From: JBEGQX01 sp041180805
GTDB lineage: Bacteria > Planctomycetota > Planctomycetia > Gemmatales > Gemmataceae
Assembly: GCA_041180805.1 (NCBI GenBank)
Contig: JBEGQX010000025.1
Coordinates: 1 to 51,512 of the forward strand
Length of the DNA stretch: 51,512 nucleotides
Direction of reading: 5' to 3'
Positions 16,756-25,093 of this stretch are shown here, piece after piece. A program made the position numbers and the translations under genes. The stretch's first letter is position 1. The number at the start of each line of letters is the position of its first letter. The notes under the pieces are model-generated. The model saw only the letters and a program-made list of their open reading frames with translations, was not told where the DNA came from and did not search any database.

Positions 16756-18705
16756 TTAGGAATATCTCGACTGCTGAAGCAGGTTTTTCTTATAAGCCAG
16801 CACAAGTTTACGCAAAGTACTAAGTTGAATGCGTAATTCATCGCCCTTTTCTGTGTCAGACACTTTTCGAGATGGATTCCATCTTCGGACTTCGGATATG
16901 GCGGGTATGATATCCACGCCCTCCTTTACCGCGGCATCCACCGATTCAAAGTGATAATGCTTGGCCAGAAAAGTGCCCTCTGGTTCCAAGATAAGCGTAA
17001 ATCCGTGGTCACCATATACTCTGGAAAAAGCTCCATCAATCGTGATGGCTTTACCACTTTTCTTAATCGGGGACTCACCTTCGGAAATCTTGACAGGAAT
17101 GTGGCCATTCACGATCAGGCCCTTCTCTTCATCCACCCCAAATTCTGCTAGTACTTTGTTGCAAAAACCGACTTCGTGAATCTGCTGGAAGAAAGGATTC
17201 TTGGTTTCCTTGTGGGTATCGTGTTCCTCCACAAGGTCTATTTCCATGGTAGCTATCCTGTCCTTTCCGAAAAGCGGAGACAAGGGGCCACACCACAGGT
17301 ACCACATCATATCGCGATCATATTCGGAGGGCTGATCAATTGCGCGGGCAATGACATCGTTAAGGGCGTCAAAAAGTGCCTTACCCTTGTAAGGGACTCC
17401 ATCGATGGGCAATTCAAGGAAATCGCCATTTGCATCAGTCGGAATGCAGCCATGGATAATTAGGTGGTTGTCCCTGATTAAATAGAGCGAACCGGAATCC
17501 CGCAGGTAACGCATATGCTGAAACATCTTGTCACTAGAAAGGAAGGATTGTTTAAGACGGTCAATACAGGATCTTTCCTCAGGGGAAAGAGCGTAGGGGT
17601 CTTCCTTGGAGATGGTGGGGAAATTGCGGTCCTTTAACTTGCAGATTTTGCCATCGACTAGAATCGTACCCCGTTCAAGGTCCATGGTGTGCAGGATTCT
17701 GCGATGATCCAAGTTCCATTCCGGGTGCCTTGCAATCATCTGACCTTCCAGCTTGAACTGCATGACCGCGGCAGCTTTTTGCATCTTTGCCATCATCAAG
17801 GAATCTCGCAAGCCTTCCACCTTTGGTTTGAAGCAAGAAGCGGGATCATCCTTGTAAACACTTCTGGCAAGATATTCCAGCGGCAGAATTGGAATTCCAT
17901 ATCCCTCTTCCAGTTGAAATATATTGCGGTAACGCAATGAAACCCGGAACACATGGGCTATAAGGGCTTCGCAACCCAGACATGCACCCAGCCATGCGGT
18001 GTCATGATTTCCCCAGGTAAATGAAACATTTGGCTGTTTCATCATGTATTCCACGACCTTGTCACCCCGCTGCCCGCGGTCCCAACAATCTCCCGCGATT
18101 ATCAGTTCATCGATAGCCAGATTTCTAACCGCGCGCACGGTCAGGTGCACTAGTTCCGGGCCTTTGCCATTTTCCAAAATTGAATCGATGATGGCGGAAT
18201 AGTATTCATTGCCACGATCTGCTGAAGGTTCATGCAATAGTTCCATGAAAAGGCTACGGTAGTCAACGGGAAAAACTGTGTTCACCTTTTCGAAGCCATA
18301 CCTTTTGGATAAAGCCCTGAGGATGGTGAACAGGTGCTTGAGATTTTTGTGGCAAAATTCTCTTTGTGTGGAAGGATTGCTAAGTTTGTCTTTCAGGGCG
18401 TCCAGCATTTCCCTGGGATAGAAGATCAGCGTAAGGAAATCGCGTAATTCCATGGGGGCCATAATCTGGCCAAAAAGCCCCTCGACCAATGGGCGCAATT
18501 TTCCCGATGCGTTATTGATTACATGCCGAAGCTTTGTGTCTTCACCATGAATATCACTTATGATGTGAATGGTACCTTTTGGCAGGGTGAGCAGAGCTTC
18601 AAGCCTTGCGATTTCCGCCAGGGCGGAATCCTGAGTGGGAAATTTTTCCGCCCAAGGTCGTAAGGCGGTTATTTCCTGGCGGGTTATAAAGTCGTTGGGT
18701 GTCAT
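16756..18705 (-). CDS. fbp: Fructose-1,6-bisphosphatase class III
   Basis: 649 residues, as usual for the Bacillus-type class III enzyme, and unrelated to class I/II enzymes. Calcineurin-type metal motifs are visible: SDIHGED (residues ~50-56), GDCWDRG (~205) and WGNHD (~231). It hydrolyses fructose-1,6-bisphosphate to fructose-6-phosphate in gluconeogenesis and feeds the pentose phosphate pathway, whose genes lie at 31-38 kb. The ATG has GAGG five bases upstream. First gene of a three-gene operon with the GH13 enzyme and the dehydrogenase. Confidence 0.95.
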   Translation of the reverse strand: MTPNDFITRQEITALRPWAEKFPTQDSALAEIARLEALLTLPKGTIHIISDIHGEDTKLRHVINNASGKLRPLVEGLFGQIMAPMELRDFLTLIFYPREMLDALKDKLSNPSTQREFCHKNLKHLFTILRALSKRYGFEKVNTVFPVDYRSLFMELLHEPSADRGNEYYSAIIDSILENGKGPELVHLTVRAVRNLAIDELIIAGDCWDRGQRGDKVVEYMMKQPNVSFTWGNHDTAWLGACLGCEALIAHVFRVSLRYRNIFQLEEGYGIPILPLEYLARSVYKDDPASCFKPKVEGLRDSLMMAKMQKAAAVMQFKLEGQMIARHPEWNLDHRRILHTMDLERGTILVDGKICKLKDRNFPTISKEDPYALSPEERSCIDRLKQSFLSSDKMFQHMRYLRDSGSLYLIRDNHLIIHGCIPTDANGDFLELPIDGVPYKGKALFDALNDVIARAIDQPSEYDRDMMWYLWCGPLSPLFGKDRIATMEIDLVEEHDTHKETKNPFFQQIHEVGFCNKVLAEFGVDEEKGLIVNGHIPVKISEGESPIKKSGKAITIDGAFSRVYGDHGFTLILEPEGTFLAKHYHFESVDAAVKEGVDIIPAISEVRRWNPSRKVSDTEKGDELRIQLSTLRKLVLAYKKNLLQQSRYS

Positions 18706-18763
18706 CCTTGCCTCGAAGATTCAGAAAATTGCTACTAAGGTCTTGTTAGTTTACTGCCAAAGC

Positions 18764-18792
18764 TTGGCGTAAAACCAATGTAATGATATTAT
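18764..18792 (+). promoter_or_regulatory. Candidate sigma-70 promoter for the ROK kinase gene
   Basis: TTGGCG at 18764-18769, a 17-base spacer and TATTAT at 18787-18792, leaving a leader of about 58 bases before the ATG at 18857. Confidence 0.4.
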
Positions 18793-18856
18793 CATAAGCC
18801 AGAGGCGACCCGATTTCTGTATAAGGCATAATTATTTAATTATTGAAAGGGTTTTC

Positions 18857-19534
18857 ATGAAGGTTCTTGTTGTGGATGTTGGTGGAACTAATATCAAGGT
18901 AAAAGTTTCCAACAAACCTGAAGTCCGCAAGTTCACTTCGGGTGAATTGTTAAGTGCCCGTGAAATGTGCAATCTTGTTTTGAAAAATTGCCCTGATTGG
19001 GCTTTCGACCGAGTGAGTATTGGTTTTCCTGGGGTCACCCGTGACAACTGTATCGCTGCGGAACCAGTAAACCTTGGAAGAGGTTGGAAAAACTACGATT
19101 TTGAAAAATCCTTTGGTAAACCTGTTCGAGTGATTAATGATGCCGCCATGCAGGCCCTTGGTTCTTACGAGGGTGGAAGAATGCTTTTTCTAGGTTTGGG
19201 AACAGGACTGGGCACTACCCTGATTTTGGATGGAATTATTGTCGCCCTTGAAATGGGGCATTTGCCATACAAGAAAAACAGGAGTTTTGAACATTTTGTA
19301 GGTACCCATGGATTGAAAAGGGTGGGGAAAAACCGCTGGCATGAGTATGTGTTTGATGTTGTGAATTACCTAAAGAATGCCATGGTTGCTGACTATGTTG
19401 TTCTTGGTGGCGGTAATGTTAAGAAACTGGAAAAATTGCCCCCGGGAAGCAGAAGGGGTGATAATTCGCTGGCTTTCCTTGGTGGAATAAGGCTTTGGGA
19501 TGACAAGTTTTTGAAAAAATCCGCCTCCGTTTAG
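18857..19534 (+). CDS. ROK-family sugar kinase, polyphosphate-glucokinase-like
   Basis: 225 residues with the ATPase-fold phosphate loops DVGGTNIKVKV and GLGTGLGTTLI, and NDAAMQALGSY with the catalytic aspartate. The VDVGGTNIK start, short length and lack of the ROK zinc motif (CxCGxxGCxE) fit the polyphosphate/ATP glucokinase branch. It probably phosphorylates glucose in the cytoplasm; the phosphate donor (polyphosphate or ATP) is inferred only from the family. GAAAGGG lies a few bases before the ATG. A second, unrelated glucokinase (Glk type) is at 31.4-32.4 kb. Confidence 0.85.
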   Translation: MKVLVVDVGGTNIKVKVSNKPEVRKFTSGELLSAREMCNLVLKNCPDWAFDRVSIGFPGVTRDNCIAAEPVNLGRGWKNYDFEKSFGKPVRVINDAAMQALGSYEGGRMLFLGLGTGLGTTLILDGIIVALEMGHLPYKKNRSFEHFVGTHGLKRVGKNRWHEYVFDVVNYLKNAMVADYVVLGGGNVKKLEKLPPGSRRGDNSLAFLGGIRLWDDKFLKKSASV

Positions 19535-19597
19535 TCGGATATCCTTGGTTGTGAATTCATCAAATGGTTCATAGGTTAAAATAAGACCTGTATGCAT

Positions 19598-19611
19598 CCG
19601 TCATATGACGG
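19598..19611. promoter_or_regulatory. Perfect 14-base palindrome ahead of ettA
   Basis: CCGTCATATGACGG lies 25 bases before the ettA start codon. No T-run follows, so it is not a standard terminator of the upstream kinase gene. It could be an operator or a small leader hairpin; function is unknown. Confidence 0.35.
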
Positions 19612-19636
19612 TTAATTCTTGTATTGGGAAAACAAA

Positions 19637-21304
19637 ATGTCCGAGCAGTATATTTTTTCAATTGAGAACCTTATCAAGGCCTACGGCAAAAAAGAGGTTT
19701 TGAAGAATATTTGGCTTTCTTTCTACCCTGGTGCAAAAATCGGCGTGATTGGTTCCAATGGTGCCGGTAAAAGCTCGCTCTTAAAGATTATGGCGCTTCA
19801 AGACAAGGATTTTATCGGTTCGGTGCGCCCGGCTCCCAACATTCGAATTGGTTTTGTTCCCCAAGAACCCCGATTAAACGACGAAAAGGATGTCTTGGGA
19901 AATTTGAATGAAGCGGTTGAGCCTGTTCGCAAGTTGCTTCAACGCAGCGAGGAACTGGGCATGAAATTTGGGGAGGATTTATCCCCGGAAGAAATGGAAA
20001 AAGTTCAGAACGATTTTGACAGAGTGCAGGATGCCATCAATGCTGTGGATGGTTGGGATTTGGATCGGAAGCTCGAAATCGCGATGGATGCAATGCGACT
20101 TCCACCTGGAGATTTCAACACCCAAAGCCTAAGCGGTGGTGAAAGGCGCAGAGTGGCTCTATGCAAGACCCTTCTGTCGAACCCGGATATGCTTTTGCTG
20201 GATGAGCCAACAAACCATTTGGATGCGGAAGCTGTTGCCTGGCTGGAACGAACCCTTCAGAACTTTCCGGGAACCGTGGTATCAGTCACCCATGACCGCT
20301 ATTTTTTGGATAATGTGGCTCAATGGATCCTGGAACTGGACCGTGGAGCAGGCATCCCATGGAAAGGTAACTATTCTTCTTGGTTGGAACAGAAAGACGA
20401 AAGGCTTCGCAGGGAAGAAAAACAGGAAAACGCCCGCAAAAAGGCGTTGGAGCGTGAATTGGAATGGGCACGCATGGCGCCGAAAGCCAGGGTTGCAAAA
20501 AATAAGGCCCGTTTGAATGCTTACGAAAAGCTTGCCAGTCAGGAATACGAGGAAAGAGAAGACGAGTTGGTAATTCAGATTCCACCCGGACCACATTTGG
20601 GCGACTTGGTTGTGCGGGCTGAGGGTATTCGAAAAGCATATGGTGACAATCTGCTAGTGGAGGACATGAGCTTCAATCTTCCCCGCGGAGGAATAGTTGG
20701 AATTATTGGACCCAATGGCGCTGGCAAAACCACCTTATTCCGCATGATTGTGGGGCAAGAAAAACCTGATTCTGGCACATTAAGGGTTGGGGAAACCGTG
20801 TTGCCAGCCTATGTGGATCAAAACCGTGATTCTTTGAATGACCAAAACACAGTGTTTGAAGAAATTACGGGCGGAACGGACCATATAATCCTTGGAAAAA
20901 CCAGGGTCGCATCCCGGGGCTATGTTTCGCGCTTTAATTTCAAGGGGCAGGATCAGCAACGAAAAGTTGGAGAGCTTTCTGGCGGTGAAAGAAATAGGGT
21001 GCATCTGGCAAAATTGTTAAGAAGCGGTGGAAATCTTCTGCTGCTTGATGAGCCCACCAATGACCTTGATGTAGATACGTTGCGGGCCTTGGAGGAAGCA
21101 TTGCTCAATTTCGGTGGATGTGCGGTGGTGATCAGCCATGACCGTTGGTTTTTAGACCGCATAGCGACCCATATTCTTGCCTTTGAGGGAGATGCCAAGG
21201 TGGTCTGGTGCGAAGGAAATTACCAGACTTACGAATCCCAACGAAAAAAGCGTATGGGGGAAGATGCGGATCAGCCCAGAAGATTCAAATACCGGAAAAT
21301 ATAA
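19637..21304 (+). CDS. ettA: ABC-F protein, energy-dependent translational throttle EttA
   Basis: 555 residues, the standard EttA length. It has two ABC ATPase halves and no membrane part. Walker A: GSNGAGKSS and GPNGAGKTT. Signatures: LSGGERRRVALCK and LSGGERNRVHLAK. Walker B: LLLDEPTNHLD and LLLDEPTNDLD. A charged linker lies between the halves. It binds the ribosomal E site and gates the first elongation step according to the ATP/ADP ratio. The ATG at 19637 is preferred over TTG at 19619 because MSEQYIFS matches the usual N-terminus, though its ribosome site (GGGAA) is weak. Confidence 0.95.
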   Translation: MSEQYIFSIENLIKAYGKKEVLKNIWLSFYPGAKIGVIGSNGAGKSSLLKIMALQDKDFIGSVRPAPNIRIGFVPQEPRLNDEKDVLGNLNEAVEPVRKLLQRSEELGMKFGEDLSPEEMEKVQNDFDRVQDAINAVDGWDLDRKLEIAMDAMRLPPGDFNTQSLSGGERRRVALCKTLLSNPDMLLLDEPTNHLDAEAVAWLERTLQNFPGTVVSVTHDRYFLDNVAQWILELDRGAGIPWKGNYSSWLEQKDERLRREEKQENARKKALERELEWARMAPKARVAKNKARLNAYEKLASQEYEEREDELVIQIPPGPHLGDLVVRAEGIRKAYGDNLLVEDMSFNLPRGGIVGIIGPNGAGKTTLFRMIVGQEKPDSGTLRVGETVLPAYVDQNRDSLNDQNTVFEEITGGTDHIILGKTRVASRGYVSRFNFKGQDQQRKVGELSGGERNRVHLAKLLRSGGNLLLLDEPTNDLDVDTLRALEEALLNFGGCAVVISHDRWFLDRIATHILAFEGDAKVVWCEGNYQTYESQRKKRMGEDADQPRRFKYRKI

Positions 21305-21308
21305 TGGG

Positions 21309-21524
21309 TTATTCGAGTGTTGGCCCCGTGGCTTTCCCCCGGGATGTGGTTTGAAAAGTGGACTTTTGTTTGCTGGCTGGCTTGGATGATTGAACAGCAA
21401 AATTTTCTGCTTCAAGGGAAAGCATATCATTCTGATTGGATGGTGCAGGGGTTTTGCTTCCGATCGCTAGAACCAGAAGAAATATCACGCCAGCAGCAAG
21501 TCCCAGCTTTGCTTCTTTGCACAT
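21309..21524 (-). CDS. Small single-span membrane protein
   Basis: 71 residues. MCKEAKLGLAAGVIFLLVLAIG is a short charged start plus one membrane span; the rest is a polar, Ser/Lys/Thr-rich tail. The KEAKxGLAAG start resembles a planctomycete group of anchored proteins that usually carry a LysM domain, but no LysM is present here, so this may be a shortened relative. GGAA lies eight bases before the ATG. It converges on ettA with only four bases between the stops. Confidence 0.55.
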   Translation of the reverse strand: MCKEAKLGLAAGVIFLLVLAIGSKTPAPSNQNDMLSLEAENFAVQSSKPASKQKSTFQTTSRGKATGPTLE

Positions 21525-21667
21525 GATGTATTCCAACAGTTTGAAGAAAATCCATTGGTATCATGCAACCGGAATTTTTTAAAACTTAAATACAAATCAA
21601 AATTAACGAAGAATGGATGTTATTTCAGAGGAAACATTTGGAATAACCGTTAAATGTTTACCCTATA

Positions 21668-22987
21668 TTATTTGCTAAACCCCGACCCCACGCAGGTTAT
21701 ACCCTTTTTTGTGTGAAAAAATAGATGATTTCTGGCTACCGCTGGAGATGCAATTACACCTTCCCCAAGGTTGTTTTTTGAAAGTATTTGAAATGATGGA
21801 TCAGCCTTGATGGCAGTACATTCGCCGTTAAGATTCGTGAAATAAACCACCCCATTATTTGCAAGTGGACTTGATTTGAAATCACCCTGAAGCCTTTCAG
21901 ACCAATTCAAATTGCCTGTTTTACTATCGAGACATTGGGCAAAACCATTATCACTCACAGTGAAAATTAGATTTCCGTTTCCAACAGGGCAACAGGAGTC
22001 GGGGGTGTTTTTTGTGTGTTGCCATATTGGTTTCTCTGTGTTGGGTTTACCAGTTTGGGAATCTAATTCAAAGGCAAAGGTGGGACCTCGCATTCCCTGA
22101 GTTGCAACCACTGTGTTGCCTAATAATCCTGGCCCGGTAATGGTTCTTCCTCCAGGGAAATCAGTTCGCACCCACAATTGTTTACCAGTCTGGGGATCAT
22201 AAGCATCCAGTTGATTTCCCCCCATGATTATAATTTCCAAATTTTTGCCAAAACGGAATGGCAATGGGGTGGTATAAGAATCGCAGGATTCGGCTTTTGC
22301 CCCGGTGGGTCGGGGAGTTTTCCAAGCCTGTTTTCCATCTTTTAGGGAATAAGCTACCAAATAGCTTTCAGCTTTAGTTCCCTCAAGATCGGAAAGTGAG
22401 TCTTGCATTACCGTACAAATAACCAAGTCATTAAAAATGAAAGGGCTATTTGCATACCCCCACCAGATAGTGAAGGTGCCGTGTTCCTTTTGAAGATTTT
22501 TTTGCCATTGAAGATTGCCGTTAAAATCGGTGCAGAAAAGCTCTCCGTTTCCGTAAAGGAACACCAGAGAAGTTCCGTTTGTGGTGGGCGAGGGACTTGC
22601 GAGATTGTGCAGTTTATGAAACTTTTGACGACGACGTTGGTCGCCGGGTTTGCCTTTCAAAGCATCTCTGATAACTTCACCGGACGAAAGTTGCTTTTGC
22701 CAATTGAGTTTGCCTGTTTTTAATTCGATTCTCGCGGCAAGAAGTTTATCACCATCTTGCGATGTCACAAAAACTGAATCATCCCAAATACATGGGGTAC
22801 TGGCACCTTCGCCGGGTAATTCGCATTTCCATGCTATGTTTTGGGATTCATTCCATTTGATTGGCAGATTGCTGGAATTGGACTGGGAATTGCCGGATGG
22901 ACCCCGCCATTGGCTCCATTGGTCGGTTGGGTTTACAGAGAGAATGAGAGTTAAACCCAGGTATTGCATAAAGCTTGAAAAGACCAT
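21668..22987 (-). CDS. Exported PQQ-like beta-propeller protein
   Basis: About 439 residues. The N-terminus (MVFSSFMQYLGLTLILSVNP) looks like a signal peptide, followed by QWSQWRGPSGN, the hallmark opening of planctomycete PQQ-like propellers. Repeats of the W-x-x-x-L blade type follow (TGKLNWQKQL, DGKQAWKTP, TGKQLWVR, TGNLNWSERL). BamB and alcohol dehydrogenases share this fold. No dehydrogenase catalytic residues were recognised, so a periplasmic binding or scaffold role is possible. An in-frame ATG lies at 23002, but the one at 22987 has AGAAGG five bases upstream. Confidence 0.88.
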   Translation of the reverse strand: MVFSSFMQYLGLTLILSVNPTDQWSQWRGPSGNSQSNSSNLPIKWNESQNIAWKCELPGEGASTPCIWDDSVFVTSQDGDKLLAARIELKTGKLNWQKQLSSGEVIRDALKGKPGDQRRRQKFHKLHNLASPSPTTNGTSLVFLYGNGELFCTDFNGNLQWQKNLQKEHGTFTIWWGYANSPFIFNDLVICTVMQDSLSDLEGTKAESYLVAYSLKDGKQAWKTPRPTGAKAESCDSYTTPLPFRFGKNLEIIIMGGNQLDAYDPQTGKQLWVRTDFPGGRTITGPGLLGNTVVATQGMRGPTFAFELDSQTGKPNTEKPIWQHTKNTPDSCCPVGNGNLIFTVSDNGFAQCLDSKTGNLNWSERLQGDFKSSPLANNGVVYFTNLNGECTAIKADPSFQILSKNNLGEGVIASPAVARNHLFFHTKKGITCVGSGFSK

Positions 22988-23057
22988 GGCGCCTTCTTTC
23001 ATGAAAGAAGCATTTTAATGGTGACTTTTAATGGCATGTGTGGGGATTAGAAAAAAG

Positions 23058-23131
23058 GGTGAGTGAGGGGACTCGAACCCCCGACGTTCAGAACCACAAT
23101 CTGACGCTCTACCAACTGAGCTACACCCACC
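23058..23131 (-). tRNA. tRNA-His (anticodon GTG)
   Basis: A complete cloverleaf on the minus strand. The acceptor arm GTGGGTG pairs with CACTCAC; the D-loop is AGCTCAGTTGGTAGAGC; the anticodon arm TCAGATTGTGGTTCTGA has GTG; the T-loop is GGTTCGAGTCC. The extra G(-1) that defines tRNA-His is encoded at 23131 and faces C73 at 23058. CCA is not encoded (C then a T-run), so it must be added by the nucleotidyltransferase. Six T bases directly after the 3' end may help termination. Confidence 0.97.
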
Positions 23132-23141
23132 ATTTTTAACT

Positions 23142-23169
23142 ATTTTAATTGTCTTGTGGATAAAGGCAA
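23142..23169 (-). promoter_or_regulatory. Candidate promoter of tRNA-His
   Basis: On the minus strand, TTGCCT (23169-23164), a 16-base spacer and TAAAAT (23147-23142). The tRNA begins 10 bases after the -10 box. It lies in the 49-base gap after the antiporter stop. Confidence 0.4.
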
Positions 23170-23180
23170 GCTTAATCAAA

Positions 23181-24527
23181 TTAAGAGGGCCAAAAGAATA
23201 ACCAAGCTATCAATAAATATAGGGGTGATAGGATTATCAGGGCATAAAAACTGTATCTAAAGAAGTTGGGCATCCTGATTCCTTCCTTTTCAGCCAAAGC
23301 CTTGGTAAGGAAATTGGGACCATTACCTATATAGGTGTTTGCACCCATGAAAACCGCCCCACAACAGATGGCCGCCAGCACAAGGGGGTGGTTGGCGGGA
23401 AGGCTGGAAATAGGTTCATTTCCGGCCCCTATTACACAAAATGCGAGATAGGTGGGGGCATTGTCAAGCAGAGATGATAGTCCACCAGTTATGAGAAAAT
23501 ATTGCCAGGGTTGATGTATTCCAAGGTTTTCTCCATGGAGTCTCAGGTAATCCAAGGCGGGAACCATAGTTAGAAAGATTCCCAGAAAGAGAATTCCAAC
23601 TTCTTTTACAGGTTCCCAAGTGAATAAATTGGTTGTGTGGATTAATTTAGGTGTAAGTTTAAAGGACAAAAACCCTGTTGCCACTTGGATGAAAGCAGCA
23701 AATAAAGCTGGCAGGTGAAAGTTATCAATCCCCAGCGACACACTTAAAATTCGAGAACCTGCAAAATCGGGTGATTGAAATAATACGGAAAGAATGATTA
23801 TCAAAAGCCAAATGAGGTTTCTTTCACCGCTGAAAATGAATTTATCGTGAATATCTTCTGGGTGGGAAAGAAGATGTTTTTCTTTTTTCCAAAGTATGAA
23901 GTCCACGATGCAGAATAACGCCAAAAGATATAAGTTGGCTACAAGCCACTGGGGAAAGAGTTTGGTTGTCCAGAAGAAATCAATCCCATTCAGGTATCCA
24001 ATAAAAAGAGGTGGATCACCGAGAGGTGTTAAAAGCCCGCCTGTGTTACCAACCATTAAAATATAAAAGACGACCAAGTGCACTTTGGTTGCCCGAGATT
24101 GGTTTAAATGCAGGAATGGTTTGAAAAAAAGAATGCTGGAACCTGTTGTCCCAAGAATATTTGTGGAAGCCAAGGCTATGGAAAGCAGCATTGCATTTGA
24201 AATAACACCGTGCTGCCATTTCACTCTGAAAACAAATCCGCTTGCCACTATGTAAAGGGATGAAATTAGAGAAAAAAAACTTACAAATTCGCCCAAAGAA
24301 TGCCCAATCTTGGTTACCCCGCTTTTTCCCTGTAAGAATTCAAAGAAGATGACCGGAATCGAAAGAGCAAAGATGGTTATTAATTTGGTTTTTTCATGTT
24401 CCCATTTTTTATGAAACAAAATAGGGCCAAGCGCGATCGTACCTAAAAGCAGGCAGAATGGTAGCACGGTCCAAATTGGAACATCGGGAGGCATTATTTC
24501 GGAAAAAAGGGGGTTCGGAAGTATCAT
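23181..24527 (-). CDS. Sodium:proton antiporter-like membrane protein (NhaD/ArsB type)
   Basis: 448 residues with about 11-12 membrane segments. Two inverted half-motifs of the ion-transporter superfamily are visible: NTGGLLTPLGDPPLF in the first half and LDNAPTYLAF with GANTYIGNGPNF in the second. These match NhaD-like Na+/H+ antiporters and ArsB/citrate carriers, so export of Na+ or another ion at the inner membrane is likely; the ion is not certain. It is divergent from the RHH/zinc-ribbon gene at 24632, with a 104-base shared control region. Confidence 0.85.
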   Translation of the reverse strand: MILPNPLFSEIMPPDVPIWTVLPFCLLLGTIALGPILFHKKWEHEKTKLITIFALSIPVIFFEFLQGKSGVTKIGHSLGEFVSFFSLISSLYIVASGFVFRVKWQHGVISNAMLLSIALASTNILGTTGSSILFFKPFLHLNQSRATKVHLVVFYILMVGNTGGLLTPLGDPPLFIGYLNGIDFFWTTKLFPQWLVANLYLLALFCIVDFILWKKEKHLLSHPEDIHDKFIFSGERNLIWLLIIILSVLFQSPDFAGSRILSVSLGIDNFHLPALFAAFIQVATGFLSFKLTPKLIHTTNLFTWEPVKEVGILFLGIFLTMVPALDYLRLHGENLGIHQPWQYFLITGGLSSLLDNAPTYLAFCVIGAGNEPISSLPANHPLVLAAICCGAVFMGANTYIGNGPNFLTKALAEKEGIRMPNFFRYSFYALIILSPLYLLIAWLFFWPS

Positions 24528-24600
24528 GATGCCACCTATTGGTATTCACTCTTTAATCTTAAGACTTCGGGTTGGAAAGTGAAAATGAATCCATGTATGG

Positions 24601-24606
24601 TATAAT
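24601..24606 (+). promoter_or_regulatory. Extended -10 box for the RHH protein gene
   Basis: TGGTATAAT (TATAAT at 24601-24606) lies 26 bases before the ATG at 24632. The -35 is weak (GTGAAA about 16 bases upstream). AATCTTAA (24555-24562) and its inverse TTAAGATT (24613-24620) flank the promoter and could be operator half-sites. Confidence 0.4.
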
Positions 24607-24631
24607 TCAGTATTAAGATTGAGGTAGCAAT

Positions 24632-25093
24632 ATGAATCGTAAGACTCCAAAGACTGCAGTTGTGGCTTTCAAGGTGGAACAGGAATTGGCGGATCTGCTA
24701 AATAATCTGCCAAACAAAAGTGATTTTATTCGAAAGGCGATAGCCGCCCAACTAGGTGTACCCTGCCCGTTATGCAAGGGTGGCGGAGTTGTATCCCGTG
24801 GAATAAGTGACAGGTTTTTACCTTTGGTTGAGCAATTTCGCAACCAAAATTGCCAGGGATGCGGAACAAAAATTGAAATTCCCATCGGCAAGGGCGATAT
24901 GGATACAGAAACATATTCACGGCTTGAACAGTATCTGCTTGGTGGGCCTTTGTATTGCAATTCCTGCTATTCTCAAGCGCCAGCTTGTGATGATTGTGGC
25001 TGGCACATTGACAAAGAGCACACGCAGCAACATCACCTGGTTAGTCATTGCAGCGATCATTGTGAAACCCACAGCCATAAAACTGAGGATTAG
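24632..25093 (+). CDS. Ribbon-helix-helix protein with zinc ribbons and a His-rich tail (putative metalloregulator)
   Basis: 153 residues in three parts. Residues ~8-42 (VVAFKVEQELADLLNNLPNK, then SDFIRKAI) look like a CopG/NikR-type ribbon-helix-helix DNA-binding unit. Residues 45-122 hold four CxxC pairs (CPLC 45-48, CQGC 74-77, CNSC 109-112, CDDC 119-122), enough for two zinc ribbons. Residues 125-149 hold eight histidines and two cysteines (HHLVSHCSDHCETHSH), a probable metal-binding tail. I infer a metal-responsive regulator, perhaps of itself and the divergent antiporter. A 4-base TTAG overlap joins its stop to that of the convergent ferredoxin gene. Confidence 0.75.
   Translation: MNRKTPKTAVVAFKVEQELADLLNNLPNKSDFIRKAIAAQLGVPCPLCKGGGVVSRGISDRFLPLVEQFRNQNCQGCGTKIEIPIGKGDMDTETYSRLEQYLLGGPLYCNSCYSQAPACDDCGWHIDKEHTQQHHLVSHCSDHCETHSHKTED

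Noticed and set aside
21525..21667. AT-rich gap next to the small anchored protein, suspected of hiding a gene
   Set aside because: No frame with a ribosome site and no hairpin.
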